64,000 nt of DNA from Coffea arabica. Its lineage: Eukaryota > Streptophyta > Magnoliopsida > Gentianales > Rubiaceae. The stretch lies in assembly GCF_036785885.1 (NCBI RefSeq), contig NC_092329.1, forward strand, positions 9,052,001 to 9,116,000, read 5' to 3'. The notes under the pieces are model-generated. The model did not search any database. It was not told where the DNA came from and saw nothing but the letters and a program-made list of their open reading frames with translations. Position 1 is the first letter of the stretch; each line of letters opens with the position of its first letter. The translations under genes and the position numbers were made by a program. Shown in pieces: positions 38,201-50,774 of this stretch.

Positions 38201-40249
38201 CCGTACAGTTTCCCAGCCTCAGAGGATTTTCCATCTTGTGATCAACGGGGGAATGTTAGAGGTAGACTGTTGGTCGAAGACAGGTGAGACCTGTGACATG
38301 CAGGTTACCATTGGTTCACTTTTCATTTCTTATTTATTTGTGAGATCTAATTCCATTTCTTCCAACATGGATATATTGCTAAAGCTGTTTTGACTCTCTG
38401 GCCAAGCTAGGTATGTTAGCAGTGACTATATACTAGCAACTGGTGCATATGTGGGATTGGCCCCACCAGGGGAAGTTGGATCCTGGCAAAGAGAATGCAA
38501 GGTCAGTTTGATTGGATATAAAATTAAAAGATTTAGCAGCAGTGAGTGCATCAATGAAACAAATGAATGGAACAAGCATGTGCAATTGTGCATACTTCTT
38601 ATGTAATGACATATTCTGCTGCAGCCAAGCTTTTCTCTAGACTGTTTGCTCTGCTTTCCTGTTCTTTCTTTGTTCAGTCTTCTACTGTGTTTTCTGGCAT
38701 TTATAGTAGTAACATCTTTATGTATTCTCATATACTGATATGAAGCAGCTTGAAATTTGATTGACTTGATTGGAAGTTGACATTTATTACTCTATTCTAA
38801 GTGTTCATGTTAGGCGTGGTTGGTTGGTCACCTAACTTCATTTTCATCAGGACTACCAATTTTGGACGAAGGCAGATGAGGGAGGGTACTTTGCCATAAG
38901 AAATGTCCGAAGTGCTGATTATAATCTCTATGCTTGGGTCCCTGGATTTGTTGGAGATTATCGGAATGAGGCACTCATTACCATAACTCCAGGTTTTACT
39001 TCAACAAAAAGGTTTTCTGGATGTAAACATAATTCTTCACCCCATATTTTGTCTAATCAGAATGGAATACAGGTTGTGATATGGATATTGGTGATATTGT
39101 ATATGAGCCTCCAAGAGATGGTCCAACTTTGTGGGAAATTGGCTTTCCAGATCGCTCTGCTGCAGAGTTTTATGTTCCTGATCCGAACCCGAAGTACATC
39201 AACAAAGTCCTTCTGAGTAGCCCTGAAAGGTTAGGTCACCTTCATATTCATATGAAGCGATTTAATCCAGAGTTAACACGAGATTAGAGATAGAATATTA
39301 AGTGACATTTTGTTGATAGCCTTTATCTTTTACCACTATGATGGGATTGCATAGTAGTCAGGTGACATTATGCCAAGAATGAAGTGCATGTTCTCGAACT
39401 TCTTTCTTGTAACAGGTTCAGGCAATATGGACTGTGGGAGAGGTATTCAGAGATATATTCTGAAGGAGATTTGGTGTATACAGTTGGCGAGAGCGATTAT
39501 AGGAAAGATTGGTTTTACGCTCAGGTCACCAGGTGATTCTAATGGAGATTAATATTCCAAGATGTTTTTAACTTCAGGATCTTGCATCATTGCATGGAAA
39601 ATGTCATTGCTCTCTGAATTGCAAGACAATAGCAACTCGAGAAATTTCTGATGGCATTCATGACTCGTAAATATTACCAAAACACCTCGCATGTTCACTT
39701 TAACAGCTTATAATTGCCTGCTTGTGGCTTTCTGCTGATATTTGCTATGAACAGTTTATAGCATTTTAGATGCTTCTCAATGAATGAGCTCTCATGTTTG
39801 TAGGAAGAAAGAGGATAATACTTATCAAGGTACCACCTGGCAGATCAAGTTCAAGCTTGATGATGTCAACAAAGGAGGGATCTATAAGTTGCGCATTGCA
39901 CTTGCATCTGCAACATATGCTGAATTGCAGGTAGATGGCTGCTGGAGTAATTCTCATGTGGGTAAACTTGCAGACGGTTTTTACATCAGACTCATCCAAA
40001 ATTTTCTTGTAGGTTCGTATCAACAACCCAGGTACAAATCGGCCTTTGTTCTCCTCTGGATTGATTGGAAGGGATAACTCTATAGCAAGGCATGGGATCC
40101 ATGGGCTTTATTGGCTTTACAATGTGGACATCCAAGGTGCTTTACTGGTGGAAGGGGATAATACAGTTTATTTAACACAGCCAAGAAATAACAGTCCTTT
40201 TCAGGGTTTCATGTATGATTATATACGCTTGGAAGCTCCCCCCAGCTAA
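35255..40249 (+). CDS. Rhamnogalacturonate lyase (PL4), copy A
   Basis: Cleaves rhamnogalacturonan I in pectin by beta-elimination. Fifteen exons give 638 aa with no break: 35255-35296, 35917-36038, 36258-36317, 36408-36527, 36616-36741, 37225-37366, 37641-37811, 37921-38076, 38177-38283, 38411-38501, 38851-38992, 39073-39229, 39416-39532, 39804-39930, 40013-40249. Parts in order: N-terminal catalytic beta-sandwich (IQDRYVVMDNG to about residue 300), a fibronectin-III-like middle (about 365-430, [17 protein letters not shown]) and a C-terminal CBM-like domain (about 435-635, [24 protein letters not shown]). Lys157 and His221 (in VHGW) are likely equivalents of Aspergillus catalytic Lys150/His210; this is inferred from spacing. 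Exon 5 has two extra codons (GSMDWP region) compared with B-D. No signal peptide from this ATG; an acceptor-like site just upstream hints at another exon. Confidence 0.93.
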
Positions 40250-40330
40250 ATAGCATGCTTTCTGTTCCTGTAAAGACGAGACCTGACATCAATTATTGAG
40301 TTCTAGTACAACTTAGTAAAAAAAATGGTT

Positions 40331-40336
40331 AATAAA
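40331..40336 (+). terminator. Poly(A) signal of lyase copy A
   Basis: Canonical AATAAA 82 bases after the stop codon. Other lyase copies lack an obvious canonical hexamer close to their stops. Confidence 0.5.
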
Positions 40337-40597
40337 GCTTCTATCTTGTTGAACTTTGCAATTTGTACCTCATGGCTTCTTCCCCACCTGGGAGCATTAT
40401 ATCTTTTACTGTTCTGTTACAAATGTAATATGTAAGAACCAGTCATTAATCATGTAAGTCATCCAATGAATCCCAGATCTGATCCAGTGAGTTGTAAGCT
40501 ACATATACATCTTATAACATGATTTATTGTGGATAGCTCAGATATAATTGCTGCAGTATATTATTTGAACAATGTGTTCGGTCTTATAAACCTCGAA

Positions 40598-40810
40598 TTA
40601 ATCAAGACCTGCATGCAGTCTCAACTTTAGTGAAGATGAAACATTCTTCATGGCAGCTAAATAAATTCAAGAAGTATTAATGTTAAGTTACAGCTCAATG
40701 AGGGCTTAATCAAGATCTGCTTGCATTCTCAACTATAGTAAAGATGAAGCATTCTTCATGGCAGCTAAATAAATTCGAGAAGTATTAATGTTAAGATGCA
40801 GCTCAAGGGC
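40598..40810. repeat. Tandem repeat, two copies of about 107 bp
   Basis: TAATCAAGAYCTGC starts both copies. They share CATTCTTCATGGCAGCTAAA and AGAAGTATTAATGTTAAG, about 90% alike by eye. It lies about 350 bp downstream of copy A. Confidence 0.85.
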
Positions 40811-42240
40811 ACTTAGAAACAAAGGACCTTATATTTGGATTTTGGCACCATTGATCGCACACGCCTAAACATGATAGCCTAGGCTTATTTTACCATCAAA
40901 ATTTCAAATGCTTCAGAGTTTGAAATCTCAATCAATTGCCTGTGGTTATACTGGGGCCATTTCGAATGGATCCTGCGGAAATCATAAGAACCAGGAAGCT
41001 TGGAAGTTATTAACATATGCTAGTTGTGTTTCTGGAGGGTAATTTAAAAACACACACAAGGTGAACAGTAGTAACATAAATTGCCCGTTGTCTTATGCTG
41101 GGGTAATGTCAGACGCAACATGCTGTCAGAATTATGGCCATGAATCTGGGAGGATAAGTTACAAAGGCAACCAATTAGAAGCACCAAGAAATGAGGAACT
41201 GCATTTTTTGTATCTTTAAGCACAAAGTCATCTTACTCTTTCACTTGTATCCAAACAAAACGAAAACCTATGCAATGTGAATATCTCTGCAATTGCATGT
41301 TAAAACTCCTGAGAACCCTGGAACGTAAACTCTTCCACAACTAATTTTTGTCTCGAAAAATTAGTCTGGAGATTGATTCTAGAATCTTTTATTTGCCAAA
41401 CCATCCAATCATGGATTGCCAGAATCTCTCACTTTTATCCTTCTGTTTGAGCCTGATAGTAGAGGGCTTCTTGTATTATAGAGTTTGATAGTAGAGGGCT
41501 TCTGTTTGAGCCTGATAGGAGAGGGCTATCCGCTCTTCTGTAGCTTTCCATGCCTGCTTAAGTAACATTATCCTCCCCTATTTTTTTTTCTTTTTTTCAT
41601 TAAAAATAAATAAATATCTTGCACTTTTTCCTTAATCATGGTAAAAAACTTTGGTTGCCTAAAAAAAAAAAAAAAAATCTTATCTTTGTTTTTATTTTTC
41701 TCTTCAGCATTTCTTTTGGCCTTAAAAGGATATCTGATAGAAACTAGACGTTATTGGATGCTGTGAGATGTATTTTATCCATCTGCTTCAAGTTTGTTAT
41801 ATGGTTCTAAGCTATGAGTTTTGCTGAGGTTCTGGTGAAAGCCATCAAATTCATGGACAGCCTCAGATAAAGAAAGTTACGTAGAAAAGCACCTCAAGAC
41901 TCACCCCATGGTGATGACTCATGACTCCTTGACTTGCAATTTGAGTTGTTTAAGCGGGTCTTGCAAGCTATTGTCTCACCAACCAGTGTTGAGGATTAAG
42001 TAAAGACAATTATGATGCTATAACAATGAAAGCAAGCTTTCCCCAGGCTCAAACAAAAGCATACTTACTGGTTTAGTAATAGCACTTTTGCTTGACTGCA
42101 GGGAGGGGAAATGTTGAAAGGCCAATTAAATAGTAGCAAAAGTTTCATTTTCTCATAAGAGAAGTCCTTTCAGAATTCCAACTAAGATTAAAAAAAATTT
42201 TGGCAGAACTCAGAGTGGACAGCGGGGAATAAATTCCAAT

Positions 42241-45200
42241 ATGTCTCATTCAAGGATACAGTTGAGTGTTCAAGATGAACATGTAATAGATTCTGACTCC
42301 ATCCACTCTTTTCTTTTCTTCTGCTTTGTTTTCTTTATTATTCTGAGATTATTGGTACTGCTTCAAATCTTGCTTATTTCACTGACTTAAATGGATTGCA
42401 AGACTTTGTATCTTAACATCAAGTAATTTTGGCAATATAGTCAAAACAAAGGCTGATATAAATGTGACATAACTTTTCATCAATACTATTTTAGTGGTTC
42501 AGTAGCATCTCTGAAAGAGGAGAATAAAAGTTTCACAAATGTCTGAATGGATTCAAAACTTGAACACCTTGAGCAATTTTATTTCAGTATTTCGAATTCA
42601 AATACGCTTTTAATTTTTCCAATGAGATGCAAAAATGTATACAGTCATACCATACAAACTATCATAATTGTTCTATTTATATTTTGCAGGTCGTAATGGA
42701 CAATGGCATTCTCCAAGTCACAATATCAAAACCTGATGGCATCGTTACTGGAATATGTTATAATGGCATTCACAATCTTCTTGAAGTTCTCAATGAAGAA
42801 GAAAATAGAGGGTATGGTCATCAGATCATTCTCTGAATTAACTTTCTAAAATTTCAAGAAAATCACAATGCATTTGCTCATATATGACAGAAAAACAGTA
42901 AGAAGTTGCTTGACCCTCGATAGAATCTCATTAATCCTAGACATAATTCATTACAAGACTTTAACATGTGATCCTGCATAGGTACTGGGACATTGTATGG
43001 AGCCCAGAAGGAAGCACAGGAACAACAGGAACTTTTGAAAGGCAAATTTCTGCTTGACCACCCCCTTCTCCCCCAATTAAAAGGGAAAAAAATCCCCTTT
43101 CTGTCATGCACATGTTATTCTGTATCAAATCTTATTAGGGATCTATATAATGCAGGATCAAAGCCACAACTTTTAAGGTTATTTTGGAGGCCGAAGAACA
43201 GGTAGAGCTTTCATTTTCAAGAACGTGGGATACATCGTTAGAAGGCAAGCTAGCTCCTCTGAACATAGACAAAAGGTTCTTGCCTGAAATCATCAATCCA
43301 TGTCATGTTCAAAATTGATGATTACAGTTGATAACATCCTAATTGTGATGGCATTTCATTAGGTTTGTAATGCTGAGTGGTTCCTCTGGCTTTTACTCCT
43401 ATGCTATCTATGAACACTTGAAAGAGTGGCCTGGATTCAACCTTGATGAAACAAGGATAGCTTTCAAGCTCAGAAAGGACAAGTAAACACTTTCCCTGCA
43501 ACTCCATTCATGTTGATCAAATCTTCTTCCTTCCTAAATACTGAGATACATGCTTTGCTATAGAAAAGAAAACGGCAAATTGACTAATTGCGTTTGCTTG
43601 TCATTCCTGAATTTCTTGTTTCTTAGTCTCAGACCTAAATGTATCGGTGTGCTAGGTTCCATTACATGGCTATAGCTGATAACAGGCAAAGGTACATGCC
43701 CTTGCCTGATGACCGGTTACCAGATAGAGGCCAAGAACTCGCATATCCTGAAGCAGTCCTACTTGTGAACCCTGTGGAGCCAGAGTTTAAAGGGGAGGTA
43801 CTGCTTCTGTTTCTGCTTCTGCTTCTGCTTACAAAGTCACTATAAACATATATCATCAGAGAATCTTGACAGCATTTACAGTGTTTGGAGTTCAAATGTT
43901 ATAGATTAATTACTAACTTAGCCAAGAATAACAGGTGTCCATCTCAAACTATAAACTTCAGGTTTAGACCAGAAACTGATCATTCAATCCCCTAACTACA
44001 CCTCCACCAGTTCAAAAGATTATAGGGTCATCAGATTTGCCTCACAAACTCATGTAAGGAAGTTTTACAATTTTCTCTTTCGCTAGTATTTGATTGATTC
44101 CCTTTGTACATCTCCCAGGTGGATGACAAGTATCTGTACTCGTGTGTCAACAAGGATCTCAAGGTCCACGGATGGATTTGTATGGATCCACTTGTGGGTT
44201 TCTGGCAGATTACTCCAAGCAATGAGTTCAGATCCGGCGGACCCCTTAAACAAAATCTGACTTCTCATGTTGGTCCAACAAACTTAGCTGTACGTAATTT
44301 TTAGTCTATTGCACAAGATCTCAATTTTCAAGGTTCATTTTTCTTGGTTGTCCAATTGTTCTTCAAAATCAGAATGCAGAACCCTGCTCAATGGACCAGA
44401 ATTAAAGATATGATAGTACTTCTATAGTAGCACAAACCCTCTTTAGCAGTAGAAATATAAGCCATGCATACAAATTTCTTGCCACCAAAACAAGAAAATT
44501 ACCAGCTATTCAGACTAATACAATGCGTGACTTTCTTTCATACTAAAATAAAATGGCAATTTCAGGTGTTTCTCAGTGCTCACTATGCGGGAGAGGATTT
44601 AGTGCCCAAATTTCAACGAGGTGAACCATGGAAAAAGGTTTTTGGACCAGTTTTTTTGTATCTCAATAATATTTTGGAAGGAGAGGATCCGTGTTTACTT
44701 TGGGAGGATGCTAAGAAACAGGTTTAATTCTTGAACATATTCTTACAAGTTAGTACAATGATTTTACATGATAACAATTATTTTATGCAGAAAGTTAAGA
44801 AAGCCATAAAAATCAGTGTATGTGCCAAGAATGATCATACGAGGAACATCTTTCAATACTAAATTTGAACTGTTATGCCAATTTCATGGGGCGTGTGAAT
44901 AAACTACAATTTCTACGTTATGGAACATTCTATCTATGGCACAATTTAAATATTTATCAGCAAACAGATGATGATCGAAGTGAATTGCTGGCCGTATAGT
45001 TTTCCATCCTCGGAGGACTTCCAAAAATCAACGCAGCGTGGTAATGTTAGCGGAAGACTATTAGTTCAAGACAGGTGATCAAAACTTCTTGTCAGCAACT
45101 GTAGAAACATATATATAAGCAATATATATATATATATACAGGTGATCAAAACTTTATATATATATATATACATATATATATATACACATACATAAAGCTT

Positions 45201-48200
45201 AAATATTGAATTTTATCAATTTTCAAAATGTTCAATTTTTGTAGTAGTAAATTTAAAGTTTAAGCAAAATTAAACACCTCTTGACTTTAGATTTAATGGA
45301 AATATTCTTAGTTTGTTCTACCTACATAAAAAAAAATGAACACTTGGAGAAACTCTAGAGTAGAGTTCATTTTTTACTAAAAGGAAAAAATTGCATGAAA
45401 CCCATTATTCTATTTTCTAAAAATGAAGCTTTAATGCTTGTACAAAAGGTAACTCATGCTCTTCTGAAATTTTATTTTATCACTTACATATTAAACATTT
45501 TTAACTTATGTTTTATTAAGACATGTACGTGCTGGTGGAAGATTGGGTTGAGTGGTAAGTACGGAGAGATTGTAAGTAAGAAATTCTGAATTAAAAACCT
45601 TTCACTTATAATGAGAGAGATATGGAGAGAGACATGCACATGCAAGTGAATATGCAAAATGTCATTTTTAAAATTAATTAAGCAATATAATCATTTAATA
45701 AAGCTAATTAATTAATAAAGTTTTTCTAGATTATAATGGATTTCCATGAAATACTGCTTCTCTGTTCAAGTTTTATATCGCCATTGAAAAATCTTCAATT
45801 AGATTAGTTGTTCACAACAATTAAAAAGGAAAAATATTGATTTGTGTATTGCGTGGATTCTTGCACCTTTTTTTTTTTTTTTTTTGATAATTGGATTCTT
45901 GCTACTCTAGGTTCGTCAGTAATGATCCTTTACCAGCCAGTTGTGCTTATGTGGGCTTGGCTCCACGAGGAGACGTGGGATCCTGGCAAAGAGAATGCAA
46001 GGTGATACTCTAAATAGAAGGAAAGCCTAAATATATTACTATGTAGTGATAAACCAAAAAAAAATAACAAATAGTTATCATTAAAAATGTGCTTCAAACA
46101 AACAAATTAAAAAAGAAACAATGGTTCATAGTAATATATACAGAATTATCTTCATCCTATAAGCACTGTCTATTAAGTTTTATTTACTAGAGTGAGTCTA
46201 ATTATCAAGGTTTTAAAATCCAGACCGTTCGTTGAATCAGAAATTTTACTGGATCAAGGGTCACTGGTTCAACTATTGACTAATTATTATTGAGCTGAAG
46301 TTGACCCATGACGTCATAATTACGGCATAAATAATTATTAAGTTATTTTAATTATGATACATACCACTAAAATAACTTAGAAATTGAAATAATAAAAAAT
46401 ATAGAATAAATAAATTAATGCAATAAAGAAAATTATATTGTACTAAACATGAGCAATAAAAAAAGATAATGAAAAATGAAGTAACTATGATAAAATGTGA
46501 AATTTCTTGATTATAAGAATAAAAAACTTGTGAACTAATCAATAAAAATTGGAGGCATAAAGAATTAGGCTACAATATAGATAGTTTAATTTTAATAATG
46601 ATTTAGTAAATAAAAAGTAACAACATTAGTGAGAAATTTTGAAATGCCTAGACAATTAAGAGCTGGATTGTAGTTTTTAAAAAGTATAATGGCACAAAAA
46701 AATAAAATATTGAAATGTCTAAAAGAAAGAATGAGGGTTGGCTGGAAAAAAGTCAAAAGTAGTGGTGCCATCACCATGGCTGGCTTCACGACGGTGTTGT
46801 TGAAGCTGTCGGCTGCACTTTCTAAGTGAAAAATACAAAACTGGGACAGTTTGATAATAGTCATTCTGGTTCAATGGTTGATTGGCCCGACCGAACGAGT
46901 CAACTGGTTCTGACAATATATAGATTGGTTTTTTGAACCTTTTAGGTTTTAGCCCTTAACCTGACTTGAAAAATAATCCAATCGACGGTTCGACCAGACG
47001 ATCCGGGTTAGGTTTTAAAACCTTGCTAATTACTTTTATCCCAGAATCACAAATAAGATTATATGTGGTGTTTTTTATGCATATCCTTCTTCGGATTCGG
47101 AACCTCTCCAGTTGAGGTGCATCCAGTTCCATCTAATTATTTTAGGTATAAATTGTGAGTTTTATATCAACTCAATTATAACTCACGTTTACACCGAAAT
47201 TTTATTAATTTATGCAATTGAAGAGAATTGGAACCGGAGAGGTCCATTTCACCCTTCCGACTTGTTAGATAAGTTAATTATACTCCAGCTTTTAAAGATA
47301 GACAATTCGTAGTGATGCATGCAATCAATTAAAGTAAGGGTGCGTTTGATAAAACTGAAATCTGAAATTTGAAGTCTGAATTCATTAAATTATTGAATTG
47401 TTAAATATTAAATCTAACACAATTAAATGTATATCATATTCAGTGATAAGTGTATAGGTTATCAGTTAATTTTGAGAGTAAGTTTAATCTAGAAAATTCA
47501 GTGTCATATAATTAATTTAGATGTTCAAACAGTTTGAATATGTTAAGATTTAAATCCATTAAATTTAAGTGCTGAATTGAGTTATTAAACAGGCGTCAGT
47601 AAGGCATAATCAACTTCTTATCTGGATGACTTGACAGGACTACCAATTTTGGACAAAAGCAGACACCAATGGTAATTTCTCCATCACTAATATACGTACT
47701 GGAGACTATAACCTCTATGCATGGGTGCCTGGTTTTATTGGTGATTATAAGAGTGATGTCCCTATCACCATAACTTCAGGTTTAATTTGCTCGAATTTTC
47801 AGCTTTTTCTAGTTTTCACTGTTTTTTTTTCTTTCCTCTGTACAAGGCCGAAGTTCATCTACATAAATAGTAACATTTACGTTTAATCAGGGTGTAAAAT
47901 TGAAATGGGTGATCTTACTTATCAGCCTCCCAGAGATGGACCTACAATATGGGAAATAGGCATCCCTAATCGTTCTGCGAGAGAGTTTTATGTTCCTGAT
48001 CCTAACCCAAATTACATCAATAAACTTTACACCATTCACCTTGACAGGTTAGTTTCATTTGCATGTCTATTATTATTTTGACTCGGGGCCTTAAGGGCTG
48101 AATATCGTTTTGAGATTAGTAGTATTTTTCAACCAAGAATGTGCTACTATAAAAAAAATAAATAAATGTTTGCATTTCAACTTACTTTTCGCAATAAATT

Positions 48201-50500
48201 TAATTTTTTTTTTGAGTATTTAATAGAAATCAACTTGGCTATCAACCATCCCAAATTGTTGCCAATATCCATTTGTTATCACTTCAATTTTTTTTTAGTA
48301 CCATAGCCAAATTCTCCTATGAGCAAATTTCTTAATTTTCAACTTTACCAACATACTGTGGATGTAATTTGGATCCCAAAAGAAGCAAATAAAATTACGC
48401 ATAATTTAGCACATTTTGCTAAATTGGCCGATCTACTTAAATCGCTTTGAGAGTCTCTTCCTATCTTTGTAAAACAAATGGTGCTGGACGAATTCCAACA
48501 ACCCCTTTAACAAAATTGTCTATTATTTCTTTTTTTTTTTCTTTTTTGCCGAATTTATCCTGATCAGGTTCAGGCAATATGGACTGTGGGAGAGGTATAC
48601 AGAGTTGTATACTCAAAATGACTTGGTGTATACCATTGGCCAGAGTGACTATAGGAAAGACTGGTTCTTTGCTCAATTCAACAGGTAGAACCATTGTTGA
48701 TTTCTTGGGTACATTAATTTTTCGTGGTATATGTACATAAAACGCAAGAAAATTGCATGCGTGCAAAAGTTTGTTATGTGCTAGTAATAATAAGCTTATT
48801 TATTTATTGGTGATGTATACCATGTTAGTGTGAAGAATATCCTTTACATGAAATTAACTTCACTTTGCACCCCTGAACTCGTATCACTTGTTTATTCTAA
48901 AATTCGATTTTGAACACTTTGCACTCAAAACTCTTAATTTTAGATATTTTACACCCTAAACTCTCAAGTTGTCCCGTTTAAGTATAATCAATGATTGTGT
49001 TCGCGAAATTAACGAGATAAAAAGCAATGAAAATTAATTACAATGTCAACTATGATTCTTTAGTTTTTTTTTTTTACCATTTTTAGCACATTATAATTTA
49101 TTTATATGGTCTCAAATACAAATATTGTTAGCAAAATTAACGAGATAAAAATTAATACAAATTAATGATAATGTATTGTTTTATTCTTGCTATAATACCT
49201 TGGTACCTTTTGATTACTTTTGACACATCATCATTAATTTATTGGGGCCTCTATGCATTAATTATATAAAAGTTGTCATTAACTAGATTTAAATAGGATA
49301 AACTTGAGAATTTAGATGTAAAGTGTCCAAAATTGAGAGTTTAGAGCACAAAATATCCAAAATTAAGAGTTTAGGGTACAAAATATCCACAATTAAGAGT
49401 TTGGGGAGCAAAATAAAAAAGTGATATCAGTTCGAGAGAATGAAGGTGGAGTTTATCCTAGTGGAAAATTGGCACCGTGAAGTTATGAGAAAAGTTGGTG
49501 ATTTCTGTGTATGTTGAGATAGTTTCTGAAAACTTCAGGAAAAAGGATGACAATACATATCAAGGAACCACTTGGCAGATCAAGTTCGAACTTGACAGTA
49601 TCAGTACTGGTGGCAACTACAAATTGAGAGTGGCACTTGCATCTGCAGCACAAGCCATTCTGCAGGTATTTTCGTTAAAAAAAAAAATTTCACAAGTTTC
49701 AATTTCATGTTTTCTTCAAAAAAAAAAAAAGAAAAGAAAAAGAAACTGATCTTAAAGGGACTCACCATAAGAAATATTTGGAAGATGAAAAGAAAAAAAG
49801 ATACATTCAGGCTTCTCTCTTGAGGGTTCTGATAATTTCACTTGGCTTCCCCTATTCTGAGTTTTAATCTTACAAAGTCAAAAAAGGCCTTGAAAAATGG
49901 CCCTAAATATTTTCAAGCATCAACCTTTAGATATTAATTTACTCAATCATTTGCATTAACCTATTAAACTCTTTGTAGCCCACCAATCCATAGATGATTT
50001 TTTTATTCTAAATTGCTTTCATTTATTTGATGCACTCTCAAGTTACTTTTGTGGTTGAATTTTTAATTTCTATAAGCCATGGAAGGATAATTCGGAAATG
50101 AAAATAATTTATTAGCACTTCATGTGTTATTTTTACATTAAATTTGAAAATAAAGGAGGTACGTATGATATTTAAATCGGCAAGGCAGTCAAGTGAAATT
50201 ATCAGAAACCTCTGAAAAGGTTCATGGACCCATATAGCAAAATACTCACAATATTCTAACATGTAGGTTCGCGTGAATGATCAAAGTACAGAAAATTCTC
50301 CTCTATTTTCAAGCGGGTTGATAGGGAAAGATAATTCGATTGCAAGACATGGGATTCACGGCCTCTATTGGCTATTCAATCTCGACGTTCCCAGCACGTT
50401 GCTTGTTTCAGAGAGCAATACAATCAATTTGACTCAGGCAAATGGCACCAGCCCTTTGCAGGGACTCCTGTATGATTATATTCGCTTGGAAGGACCCTAA
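42241..50500 (+). CDS. Rhamnogalacturonate lyase (PL4), copy B
   Basis: Complete 635-aa paralogue of copy A. Exons: 42241-42282, 42690-42811, 42982-43041, 43156-43275, 43363-43482, 43656-43797, 44119-44289, 44566-44721, 44968-45074, 45911-46001, 47638-47779, 47891-48047, 48568-48684, 49539-49665, 50267-50500. Exon 3 ends at a GC donor (AAAG/GCAAAT), supported by its length matching exon 3 of the other copies. Likely catalytic Lys155 and His219 (VHGW) are kept, as are [36 protein letters not shown] and the [12 protein letters not shown]-terminal motif. The gene spans 8.3 kb against about 5 kb for A and C because introns 9, 10, 12, 13 and 14 are enlarged; intron 10 (1.6 kb) holds two elements. 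Its start is aligned with that of A. Secretion is expected for the family, but no signal peptide is visible from this ATG. Confidence 0.93.
45071..45154 (+). repeat. Duplicated splice-donor segment in copy B
   Basis: The 17-bp string ACAGGTGATCAAAACTT, spanning the exon 9 donor, occurs at 45071-45087 and again exactly at 45138-45154, separated by TA-rich DNA. The second copy offers a decoy donor 67 bases downstream. Using it would shift the frame. Confidence 0.8.
46206..47025. mobile_element. hAT-like MITE in intron 10 of copy B
   Basis: Begins CAAGGTTTTAAAATCCAGAC and ends with its inverted counterpart GGTTAGGTTTTAAAACCTTG. Flanks CTAATTAT (46198-46205) and CTAATTAC (47026-47033) match at 7 of 8 bases, consistent with an 8-bp hAT target duplication. 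GGTTCAA- and GAACCAG-type words near both ends extend the inverted repeats. The 820-bp interior has no transposase frame. Confidence 0.75.
47340..47596. mobile_element. MITE in intron 10 of copy B
   Basis: Reverse-oriented copy of the MITE at 2456-2729, similar over almost its full length. Examples of shared words are CACTTATCACTRAATRTGAT and AACAATTCAATAA in the reverse complement. Ends GTGCGTTTGATAAAAC and GTTATTAAACAGGC are imperfectly inverted. AGTAAGG occurs on both sides (about 47333 and 47599), a possible target duplication. It ends about 40 bases before exon 11, close to the branch-point region. Confidence 0.75.
48856..49453. mobile_element. MITE with long inverted repeats in intron 13 of copy B
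   Basis: Left arm AACTTCACTTTGCACCCCTG through TTTACACCCTAAACTCTCAA matches the reverse complement of the right arm (AACTCCACCTTCATTCTCTC and onward) over about 130-150 bp with mismatches. The right arm has an extra internal repeat of AAAATATCCAAAATTAAGAG. The type is MULE-like in build; the target duplication is not resolved. Confidence 0.7.
49805..50221. mobile_element. Small TIR element in intron 14 of copy B
   Basis: CTGATAATTTCACTTG occurs near the left end (from about 49829) and in inverted form (CAAGTGAAATTATCAG) near the right end (about 50189-50204). The words CTTGAGGGTT and AACCTCTGAAAAGG flank these in mirrored order. The termini resemble those of 607-1675 and 2066-3446, so this is probably a shortened relative. 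Confidence 0.6.
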
Positions 50501-50774
50501 TTATTTTTTCTTGAGATACTCTATTTGAGATCCTTTATAAACTGTTGTTAATTCACGGGGCTTGGCTACTTTGTACCTTTGTTCATTTACTTGGTAAATT
50601 ACTCGAAATTACGAAAAATTTCAAGCAAAAAAAATTGCTTATATATACCTTTTTTTTTTTGGTTTGACAAAATTGCTCAAATGTATTATGTAATTACTAG
50701 GGTACGTTGTATTCTTGGTTTGACATGATATGAGAGTATTTTAATTTCAGCTACTCTTTGAGGTAGAATTTAAT

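Larger units (their letters stand above)
40250..42240. other. Spacer between lyase copies A and B
   Basis: Contains the 3' UTR of A, a two-copy tandem repeat (40598-40810) and the promoter or 5' region of B. A short frame beginning at 41413 (MDCQNLSLLSFCLSLIVEG) is hydrophobic and could be a signal-peptide exon of B, but nothing proves it. Confidence 0.5.
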
